A stretch of DNA of 15,355 nt from Chryseobacterium sp. GTDB taxonomy: Bacteria; Bacteroidota; Bacteroidia; Flavobacteriales; Weeksellaceae. Positions 1 to 5,593 of this stretch are shown here, piece after piece. The notes beneath the pieces are model-generated. The model ran no database searches. It was given only the letters and a program-made list of their open reading frames with translations, and was not told the origin of the DNA. Each line of letters begins with the position of its first letter. Positions within the stretch are counted from its first letter, which is position 1. The position numbers were made by a program, and so were the translations under genes. The DNA is taken from contig QFQW01000088.1 of NCBI GenBank assembly GCA_003248755.1, positions 1 through 15,355 on the forward strand. Direction: 5' to 3'.

Positions 1-60
1 CAAAATTTGTTCTACAGTTTTCACGAGGAAAACACAAATAACAAATTAAAATTTTTACAA

Positions 61-228
61 ATGAAAAAATTAGATGTTTTACAAATGGAGAGTTTGCAAG
101 GTAGTAAATCTTGGTGTAGCGAAAATACGGCATTTTTTATTATGGGAGTTGCGGTTGGAACAGCTTTAGCTGGTTCAGGAGTTGGAACTGCTGCAGGAGC
201 CGCATTACTTTATAGCTGTGTATTTTAG
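61..228 (+). CDS. Double-glycine-type (GS) bacteriocin-like precursor peptide 1
   Basis: A 55-residue peptide. The leader is residues 1-15 and ends in Gly14-Ser15, with hydrophobic residues at -12 (L4), -7 (M9) and -4 (L12), the spacing that C39 peptidases recognise. The predicted core (16-55, 40 residues) has a polar start (KSWCSEN) and a hydrophobic helix with three GxxxG motifs (GVAVG, GSGVG, GTAAG). It has exactly two cysteines, core positions 4 and 38. The reading frame is open back to position 7, but the ATG at 61 gives a leader that aligns residue for residue with the second peptide and has an A-rich upstream stretch. GxxxG-rich cores are typical of two-peptide (class IIb) bacteriocins, whose helices pair in the target membrane. 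Function is inferred from the leader, the core and the C39 exporter at 2386. A toxin is likely, but a signalling peptide is possible. Confidence 0.75.
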   Translation: MKKLDVLQMESLQGSKSWCSENTAFFIMGVAVGTALAGSGVGTAAGAALLYSCVF

Positions 229-259
229 TTAGATCCAATTAACTTTAAATTTTACAAAA

Positions 260-424
260 ATGAAAACATTAGATTTAAATTCTTTAGAACAAATTAATGG
301 TGGAACATCAGGATGGAATGCATTTCTTTCTGGAGTCGCTTGTGGATACGGTTTAGCTACAGCTGCGACTGGCGTTGGGGTTGCAATAGCGATAGTTGGC
401 TGTTCTACATTTTTTCTGCCTTAA
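260..424 (+). CDS. Double-glycine bacteriocin-like precursor peptide 2
   Basis: A 54-residue peptide encoded 31 bases after peptide 1. The leader MKTLDLNSLEQINGG has hydrophobic residues at -12 (L4), -7 (L9) and -4 (I12) and a true GG at 14-15, so cleavage should leave a 39-residue core beginning TSGWNAF. The core is hydrophobic and glycine/alanine-rich, with GVACG as a GxxxG motif and two cysteines at core positions 13 and 33. It resembles peptide 1 in leader length, in the [N/T]AF...GVAxG stretch and in a GVG motif, so the two are probably diverged duplicates. Two adjacent, unequal GxxxG peptides suggest a two-component bacteriocin, though each may act alone. A strong hairpin follows the stop codon. 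The product would be exported and cut by the ABC transporter at 2386-4488. Confidence 0.8.
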   Translation: MKTLDLNSLEQINGGTSGWNAFLSGVACGYGLATAATGVGVAIAIVGCSTFFLP

Positions 425-440
425 AGATTATTTCAATCGT

Positions 441-472
441 AAGAACTTGTCTTAAACTAGGCAAGTTCTTTT
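441..472 (+). terminator. Hairpin terminator/attenuator after the precursor genes
   Basis: Bases 441-452 pair with 459-470 (AAGAACTTGTCT with AGGCAAGTTCTT, one G-U pair), leaving a 6-base loop and a short T run at 469-472. It starts 17 bases after the stop of peptide 2 and ends 18 bases before the next gene. No TAnnTTTG element fits between it and that gene, so downstream genes probably depend on read-through. The short T run suggests partial termination, giving more precursor than exporter transcript. Confidence 0.7.
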
Positions 473-489
473 AATATAAACTCAAAGTG

Positions 490-657
490 ATGTTAGATAG
501 AAAATACACAAAATATATTTTTTTAATAATAGCAATTACAAATGCCTATTTTCAATTGTCTGAAAATCCAATAAAATATAAAAATTGGATTAGTGCTATA
601 ATTTTTCTTGTTTTGGCAATTATGCATTTAATTTATGAAAATAGAAAAGTCAAATAA
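490..657 (+). CDS. Small two-helix membrane protein, candidate immunity protein
   Basis: A 55-residue protein whose sequence is a basic N-terminus (MLDRKYTKY), a first hydrophobic helix (about residues 9-23), a short polar turn (SENPIKYKN), a second helix (about 33-49) and a basic tail (ENRKVK). The positive ends suggest both termini are cytoplasmic. Its stop overlaps the next start by one base (TAATG), which implies coupled translation. I do not recognise the family. Small two-helix membrane proteins encoded beside bacteriocin precursors are often immunity proteins, so that is the leading guess from size, topology and position only. The next three membrane proteins compete for the same role. 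Confidence 0.6.
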   Translation: MLDRKYTKYIFLIIAITNAYFQLSENPIKYKNWISAIIFLVLAIMHLIYENRKVK

Positions 658-1301
658 TGAAAAATTTTCTGATTTTCTCTACTGTCATTTTATGCTATTT
701 ATTCTTGACTTTTCTAGACAAAACATATATCTCAACAAGCTCAAAAATATTCGACTTCCTGTCCAGAGATTATCCCAATGATGTTGTTCAAAGTTATATG
801 GAAAGCCAGAAAAAATGGTGGTGGGTTTCTTATGCGGTTACGCCCATACTAATTGGTGCCAAAGTTTTGCTGGTTGCGTTTTGTCTTAATTTTATAAAAC
901 TTTTGGATTTGGAAGGATTGGAAAAAGTGAGGTTTTCGGATTTTGTTTTTCTGGCGCTTATTGCAGAAATTGTTTTTTTGTTGGCTGGTTTTTACAAGTT
1001 TGTCAATTTTCATTGGATAGATACAGATTATACTTTGGAAACACTTCAGACCTACTATCCTATCTCACTTGCTAATATTCGGGAGCATGTCTCTACAGAA
1101 AAATGGCTGGCTTATCCATTGCAATTGGTCAATCTTTTCGAACTTTTCTATTGGGGGATTTTGGCTTGGGGCATTTATGAGCTTTCTGACCAAAAAGTAA
1201 AGCCTCTCAAATCTTTCGGCTTGGTTGCAATGACCTATGGTGTGGGACTGCTGTTTTGGGCTGGAGTCGTAAGTTTCTTAATTCTTAATGCACAATATTG
1301 A
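657..1301 (+). CDS. Multi-pass membrane protein of unknown function in the bacteriocin locus
   Basis: A 214-residue protein with about five hydrophobic segments (roughly residues 3-20, 55-80, 93-113, 150-172 and 188-210). The second is preceded by an aromatic KKWWWVSY stretch. A loop between segments 3 and 4 contains many Tyr, Trp and His residues and probably faces one side of the membrane. No catalytic motif stands out; in particular there is no EExxxR or HxxxB pair as in the CPBP/Abi proteases that give immunity to some class II bacteriocins. It begins inside the previous stop and overlaps the next gene by 14 bases. By eye it is less AT-rich than its neighbours and uses more CTG, GGC and GCG codons. 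Family not recognised; immunity, export assistance or an unrelated chromosomal gene are all possible. Confidence 0.65.
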   Translation: MKNFLIFSTVILCYLFLTFLDKTYISTSSKIFDFLSRDYPNDVVQSYMESQKKWWWVSYAVTPILIGAKVLLVAFCLNFIKLLDLEGLEKVRFSDFVFLALIAEIVFLLAGFYKFVNFHWIDTDYTLETLQTYYPISLANIREHVSTEKWLAYPLQLVNLFELFYWGILAWGIYELSDQKVKPLKSFGLVAMTYGVGLLFWAGVVSFLILNAQY

Positions 1302-1506
1302 TGTGAAAATTGATAAAGGAACACTTTCTTTTATAGGTTTTGTTTTGTGTTCAATAGCATCTACATATCTATTGATTGAAATGATAATAAGTTGGAAAAG
1401 CGAACTTGGAGATATAAAAATTCCATCTATATGGATAATTGTAACATTATTGTATTATAATAATTGGAAGACAAATGGAAAAAGAAAAAACTCTGGAGTT
1501 TCTTAA
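1288..1506 (+). CDS. Small two-helix membrane protein, candidate immunity protein
   Basis: A 72-residue protein with a short soluble N-terminus (MHNIDVKIDKG), a first helix at about residues 14-35, a polar turn (SWKSELGDIKIPS), a second helix at about 47-57, and a basic tail (NNWKTNGKRKNSG). Its layout matches the 55-residue protein at 490-657, but I see no convincing sequence identity. The ATG lies 14 bases inside the previous gene, and its own end overlaps the next gene by 32 bases, typical of translationally coupled small genes. Family not recognised. Immunity function is an inference from size, topology and location. Confidence 0.55.
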   Translation: MHNIDVKIDKGTLSFIGFVLCSIASTYLLIEMIISWKSELGDIKIPSIWIIVTLLYYNNWKTNGKRKNSGVS

Positions 1507-1858
1507 TAAATATAATTATAAATTCTATGAAGAGAATCATAAAATTGTTGTAAAACTTGATTTTTCACAACGGGTTTATTTGGACTTCTCAGAAAATGCT
1601 AAGCTGAAAGTAACAGACAGACTTACTGGTTGGAATTTTCTTACCGGTTTACTGAATATGAGTTTGAAGAATGCAGTAATTTATAATGCTATAATGTCTT
1701 TTTTCGCAGGCGTAATAATTTTGATTGTCAATTCTAAAGAAATAAATAGCAGTCTGTTAATTGTTTTTGGATTCTGTACAATTCAATATCTATTTTTTGC
1801 AATTTATTATCTCATTAAATTAGAATCATTTAAAATTCAGCTGATGCAAAACCAATGA
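1475..1858 (+). CDS. Membrane-anchored protein of unknown function in the bacteriocin locus
   Basis: A 127-residue protein. Residues 1-55 are soluble and look like a small beta domain with alternating hydrophobics (IVVKLDFSQRVYLDFSEN, then KLKVTDRLTGWNFLTG). Two hydrophobic helices follow (about 64-85 and 92-115) and a short tail. The frame is set by the ATG at 1475, 32 bases inside the preceding gene; the stop lies 10 bases before the redoxin gene. No catalytic residues stand out. The soluble domain plus helical hairpin would suit a protein that binds the exporter or the peptide at the inner membrane. An immunity or export-accessory role is inferred only from operon membership. Confidence 0.6.
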   Translation: MEKEKTLEFLNKYNYKFYEENHKIVVKLDFSQRVYLDFSENAKLKVTDRLTGWNFLTGLLNMSLKNAVIYNAIMSFFAGVIILIVNSKEINSSLLIVFGFCTIQYLFFAIYYLIKLESFKIQLMQNQ

Positions 1859-1868
1859 TGTAAATCAA

Positions 1869-2396
1869 ATGAAAAATAAAAAAAATCTAAAAATATTTGC
1901 TGTTCTGATTCCTGTCCTAATGATAGGAATTATAATTTACCTCTTTTCTAATTTTCAGAAAAAGAAATCAAAAATAGAAGCGCTGAAAAGTATTCCGATG
2001 TTTTCCGTGAAAGATATTAACGGCGATACTGTTACCAATAATAATCTTCCGGATGGAAACAAAGTTCTGGTTTATTTCAATCCAGATTGCGAATACTGCC
2101 AAGCTGAGATGGATGAACTGTCTAAAATTAAAATCAATGGAAAACATAATAATATAAAATGGATAATGTTTACCGATAAACCATTGGATGAAATCAGAAA
2201 ATTTGCAGAGAAATATAATCTAGATAAAGCAGAAAATATAAAATGGTGCAACGACCCAAAATCTGAAATTTACCTCAAATTTGCAATGACAGGAATTCCT
2301 TATTTCCTAGGATATAATGCCGAGAGCAGACTAGTACATAGAAGTACTGGGGCAATAAAAATAGAAAAAGTTTTAAAGGATTTTGATGAAAATTAA
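1869..2396 (+). CDS. Membrane-anchored thioredoxin-like (TlpA/AlkC-redoxin type) protein
   Basis: A 175-residue protein with one N-terminal membrane anchor (about residues 8-27) after a basic start (MKNKKNLK), so the rest should lie in the periplasm. The thioredoxin fold is marked by VLVYFNPDCEYCQAEMDEL, with active-site cysteines C74 and C77 (CEYC), and by the cis-proline region TGIPYF (P144). A third cysteine, C127, sits in KWCND. Such proteins reduce, oxidise or isomerise disulfides. Both precursor cores in this operon have exactly two cysteines and the protein is encoded next to their exporter, so disulfide handling of the exported peptides is the obvious proposal. The direction (oxidant or reductant) cannot be read from sequence. 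Its 3' end overlaps the exporter gene by 11 bases. Confidence 0.85.
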   Translation: MKNKKNLKIFAVLIPVLMIGIIIYLFSNFQKKKSKIEALKSIPMFSVKDINGDTVTNNNLPDGNKVLVYFNPDCEYCQAEMDELSKIKINGKHNNIKWIMFTDKPLDEIRKFAEKYNLDKAENIKWCNDPKSEIYLKFAMTGIPYFLGYNAESRLVHRSTGAIKIEKVLKDFDEN

Positions 2397-4488
2397 TAAG
2401 TTAATTCATAAAACATTTTCTCTTCAAAAAGACCAAACCGATTGTGGTGTTGGATGTCTGCAGTCTTTGGTAAGGTTTTATGGTGGAGATATTTCTTTAG
2501 AAATACTTCGGGAAAAAAGCGGAACATCCAAAACTGGAACTACATTGCTTGGACTGTATCAGTGTGCTAAAGAAATTGGTTTTGATGCAAAAGGCTGTGA
2601 AGCTGATATCAATGCATTAATAGAACACGGTGAACCAGTAATTCTGCACATTATTGTTGGCCAAAAATATGAACATTATGTTATATGCTATAATTATAAT
2701 TCTAATGGAGATTCTAAATTTTGTATTGGAGACCCTACAAAAGGTATAGAATACTGGAGTAAGGAAGATTTGGAAATAGTATGGATTTCCAAATCTTGCC
2801 TGACACTGAAACCTAATGATAATTTACAAAAGATAGAGCACACCAACAAAGAAAAAGTGAAATGGCTGAAAGAACTTGTTAAAGAAGATAAAGAAGCATT
2901 TTATACGATTGTCTTTCTAGGCGTAATTTTTACATTGTTGGGGATGTCTATGTCTGTTTTCTCTCAAAAACTGATTGATGATATTCTGCCTAAAAGAAAG
3001 CTGAATGTTTTGTTTCTCAGTATTGGTTTTCTAGGTTTTCTTTTGTTAAGCCGAGTTGTCGTTCAGGCATTGAGGGAACTTTATATTATCAAACAGAGCA
3101 AAGCTTTTAATGAAAGAATCAATCAAAAGTTTTATTCATCCTTGTTATATCTGCCGAAAAAGTTCTTTGATAGTCGCAAAATTGGAGATTTTGTCGCAAG
3201 ATTAAATGATACACAGAGAATCCAGAATGTCATTAAACTATTGATTACAAACACAGCAACAGATATTTTATCTGTTCTGATTTCAATTGGTTTTCTTTTT
3301 TATTATTCTTGGAAATTGGCGGTGTTTTGTCTGTTTGTTTCGCCATGGATTTTTTACCTGATTTTCCGGTTCAATCAAAAAATTATTGAATCTCAAAAAA
3401 ATGTAATGCAGGCTTACAGTAGCAATGAAGCTAATTATATTGACAGCATCAGAGGAATAGGCGTCGTTAAAGGCTTTTCCATACAAGAACTTTTCTTGAA
3501 AAAAAATAAAATCATTTTTGGAAATTTTCAGGAGAAAATTTTTGATTTAAGTAAGCTGAATCTCAAACTTACACTTTATTCGGGATTAGGTTTAGTTTTT
3601 GTTTTATTGGGAATTTTGAGTTTTGCATCTTATAATGTTCTGAATGACGAAATTAAAATCGGTGAACTAATGGCAATCATTGGAATTTCTAGTTCCCTTT
3701 TGACATCCATTACAAATCTGGCTCTGGCAAGTATTCCAATTCAAGAAGCAAGAGTTGCTTTTGACAGAATGTTCGAATATTCTTCATTAGAAAAGGAAAA
3801 TAATCAAGGAGAGAAGATTTCGAAGCTTACTTCTATTGAAATTAAAAATGTGGATTTCAGATTCAACGGAAGAAGTAAGTTATTGGATAATATTTCTCTG
3901 ACTTTAGAAAAAGGTAAAATTGTTTGTTTATTAGGTGAAAGTGGAAATGGAAAAACAACAATTGCAGAAATCTTACAAAAAAACTATTATCCTGAAAGTG
4001 GAAATATTTTAATTAATAATCAATATAACTTGAATGATATTTCTACTGAAAACTGGAGAAGTTTTGTAAGTGTTGTTCCCCAAGATATTCAGCTTTTCAA
4101 TGGCAGTCTTCTTGAAAACATTGTTTTAAATGAAGAGATTGATGAAAAGAAATTACAATCGCTTATTTCTTTAGGTTTTGATAGATTTATGAATTCTTTA
4201 CCTCAAGGTTTTATGACGATAGTGGGAGAAGAAGGAATCAATTTATCAGGCGGACAAAAACAACTATTGGGTTGGATGCGGGCTTTATATCATACTCCTG
4301 AATTCCTTATTCTGGATGAACCCACTTCATCACTGGATGAAGCTAATCGTAACTTTATCTATAGCCTTGTCCGGAAAATAAAATCAAATAAAATTATTTT
4401 CATTATAAGTCATCATTCTGAAGACATAAGGAATATTGCGGATGAGATTTTGTTATTAAAAGATAAGCAGATTCAGAAGTTAGTTTAA
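2386..4488 (+). CDS. Peptidase-containing ABC transporter (C39 peptidase, exporter and ATPase)
   Basis: A 700-residue bacteriocin-type exporter in one chain. The C39 cysteine peptidase (about 1-150) shows Q14, C20 (QTDCGVGC), H97 (EHYVI) and D116 (GDP), close to the C17/H96/D112 triad of ComA. The transmembrane exporter domain covers about 160-440. The ATPase domain is complete: Walker A GESGNGKTT (about 517-525), Q-loop VVPQDIQLF, signature LSGGQ (620-624), Walker B LILDEP with D644 and E645, and H-loop H676. It would cut leaders after GG or GS and pump cores across the inner membrane. An in-frame TTG lies one codon upstream; ATG at 2386 is preferred. In a Gram-negative cell it should need an adaptor (HlyD type) and an outer-membrane channel, neither visible here. 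No clear terminator separates it from the convergent gene at 4525. Confidence 0.95.
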   Translation: MKINKLIHKTFSLQKDQTDCGVGCLQSLVRFYGGDISLEILREKSGTSKTGTTLLGLYQCAKEIGFDAKGCEADINALIEHGEPVILHIIVGQKYEHYVICYNYNSNGDSKFCIGDPTKGIEYWSKEDLEIVWISKSCLTLKPNDNLQKIEHTNKEKVKWLKELVKEDKEAFYTIVFLGVIFTLLGMSMSVFSQKLIDDILPKRKLNVLFLSIGFLGFLLLSRVVVQALRELYIIKQSKAFNERINQKFYSSLLYLPKKFFDSRKIGDFVARLNDTQRIQNVIKLLITNTATDILSVLISIGFLFYYSWKLAVFCLFVSPWIFYLIFRFNQKIIESQKNVMQAYSSNEANYIDSIRGIGVVKGFSIQELFLKKNKIIFGNFQEKIFDLSKLNLKLTLYSGLGLVFVLLGILSFASYNVLNDEIKIGELMAIIGISSSLLTSITNLALASIPIQEARVAFDRMFEYSSLEKENNQGEKISKLTSIEIKNVDFRFNGRSKLLDNISLTLEKGKIVCLLGESGNGKTTIAEILQKNYYPESGNILINNQYNLNDISTENWRSFVSVVPQDIQLFNGSLLENIVLNEEIDEKKLQSLISLGFDRFMNSLPQGFMTIVGEEGINLSGGQKQLLGWMRALYHTPEFLILDEPTSSLDEANRNFIYSLVRKIKSNKIIFIISHHSEDIRNIADEILLLKDKQIQKLV

Positions 4489-4524
4489 TATGTTATCTCA
4501 AATAGGATCTAATTGAAATCCGAT

Positions 4525-5406
4525 TTAAAAATTCAAAAACAATTTTGGATTGATTGGCTGATTGTTTTTATGAACCTCATAATGAAGATGAGGTCCTGTG
4601 GAACGCCCTGTGTTTCCGGATTTAGCGATGATTTGACCAACTTTAACTCTGTCGTTGGTTTCTACCAAAACTTCGGAAAGATGTCCGTATAAAGTCGCTA
4701 ATCCATTGTTGTGCTCTATAATCACACAATTTCCGTAACCACCTTTTGCTCCGGCAAAAATCACTTTTCCGGAAGCAGCGCATTTTACCGGGCTTCCGTA
4801 GGCAACAGCGATGTCTAATCCTTTGTGGAACTGCATTTGGTCTTTCTCAGCAGGGGCATTACTGGACGCATTTTTGTCTTCTTTTACAATCGCTTGTCTT
4901 TTTACAACATTTCCAAGACTGTCTTTTTCTTCGGAGATATTGGAATTGTTGGCAACTTCTGTGGATTTTGGAGGAATTGGATTTTTTCTGATTCCAAAAT
5001 TTGAGGAAATATAACCGTCAGTCGGAATTCCCAAAGGGATTTGCTGTAATCTTTGCTCCAGATCGATAAGATATTGGCTGTATCTGTTGCTGACTTTTGC
5101 TAAGTAAACTTCGTTTTCCAAACTGTCTTTTGCGAGTCTTTCGATTCTAAGGTCGGAAACGTTTTTTGATTTTAGGAATCCGTCGATACTTCTGATACTT
5201 TGGTCGACCAATGCGAGGTCGGTTTTCAGTTGCAGATGGTCGATGCTGTCTTTTTCATTATTGATTTTAACAAGATTCACCTGATAGACTTTGTCATCTT
5301 TTCCGTTATAGAGTTTTGCGATAATAACGGCTTGAATAAAACAAGCAACCAAAAGCAATATAAAGACAATATTTTTTTTCTTCTTCGATTTCAGAAATTG
5401 GACCAT
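4525..5406 (-). CDS. M23 family (LytM-type) envelope metallopeptidase
   Basis: A 293-residue protein with a basic N-terminus (KSKKKKN), one membrane anchor (about 12-31), a helical, probably coiled-coil region (about 45-122) and a C-terminal M23 domain (about 128-293). Zinc ligands are H194 and D198 (HKGLD) and H275; H242 (YGHLSE) and H273 (PHLHYE) complete the LytM-type active site, so an active enzyme is expected. It should cut peptidoglycan cross-links in the periplasm during cell-wall growth or division. Residues 145-190 are a charged, low-complexity insertion just before the first zinc ligand, where M23 enzymes are usually shorter. It is convergent with the exporter and is probably unrelated to the bacteriocin locus. 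A promoter candidate lies at 5430-5458. Confidence 0.9.
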   Translation of the reverse strand: MVQFLKSKKKKNIVFILLLVACFIQAVIIAKLYNGKDDKVYQVNLVKINNEKDSIDHLQLKTDLALVDQSIRSIDGFLKSKNVSDLRIERLAKDSLENEVYLAKVSNRYSQYLIDLEQRLQQIPLGIPTDGYISSNFGIRKNPIPPKSTEVANNSNISEEKDSLGNVVKRQAIVKEDKNASSNAPAEKDQMQFHKGLDIAVAYGSPVKCAASGKVIFAGAKGGYGNCVIIEHNNGLATLYGHLSEVLVETNDRVKVGQIIAKSGNTGRSTGPHLHYEVHKNNQPINPKLFLNF

Positions 5407-5429
5407 TAATTGATTTTTAAAATGGACTG

Positions 5430-5458
5430 CAAAAGTAAGAAATTTTTATTTTTATCAA
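5430..5458 (-). promoter_or_regulatory. Promoter candidate for the M23 peptidase gene
   Basis: On the minus strand, TTG (5458-5456), an 18-base spacer and TACTTTTG (5437-5430) match the Bacteroidota form TTG-N17-23-TAnnTTTG. The implied transcript start lies about 15-20 bases before the ATG at 5406. The -33 element falls inside a tandem 10-base repeat (5454-5473). Confidence 0.55.
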
Positions 5459-5473
5459 TGTTAATCAATGTTA
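5454..5473. repeat. Tandem 10-base repeat over the M23 promoter
   Basis: ATCAATGTTA occurs twice in a row (5454-5463 and 5464-5473), followed by a degenerate copy (CGAATGTTTT). It covers the -33 element of the minus-strand promoter candidate and lies in the divergent M23/gpsA intergenic region, so it could be a regulator site. It is short and AT-rich, so chance remains possible. Confidence 0.45.
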
Positions 5474-5559
5474 CGAATGTTTTTATCTATAACAAAAGTT
5501 AATTATTCTTAAATTCTTGTTAAAGCAAAATTAGATTTATTTAGATTCATAAATAACCT

Positions 5560-5567
5560 TAGATTTG
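5560..5567 (+). promoter_or_regulatory. -7 element candidate for gpsA
   Basis: TAGATTTG fits TAnnTTTG and lies 26 bases before the gpsA ATG, which would give a short leader. No good TTG is found 17-23 bases upstream, so the -33 half is weak or missing. Confidence 0.35.
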
Positions 5568-5593
5568 TAGTTGCTATTAAAGCCAAACAAAAA

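Noticed and set aside
7..60. Longer start for precursor 1 at position 7
   Set aside because: It would add 18 polar residues before a leader that matches the second precursor exactly from ATG 61; the added part shows no leader features.
2383..2385. TTG start for the exporter
   Set aside because: An ATG follows immediately at 2386 and the family usually begins close to this point; the difference is one residue.
4489..4524. Terminator between the exporter and M23 genes
   Set aside because: Only 4-base complementarity (GGAT/ATCC) is present; no credible stem with a T run.
4746..5014. Overlapping + strand open frames opposite the M23 gene
   Set aside because: They lie antisense to a clear M23 domain, have no family likeness and are rich in Phe, Leu and Cys as expected of shadow frames.
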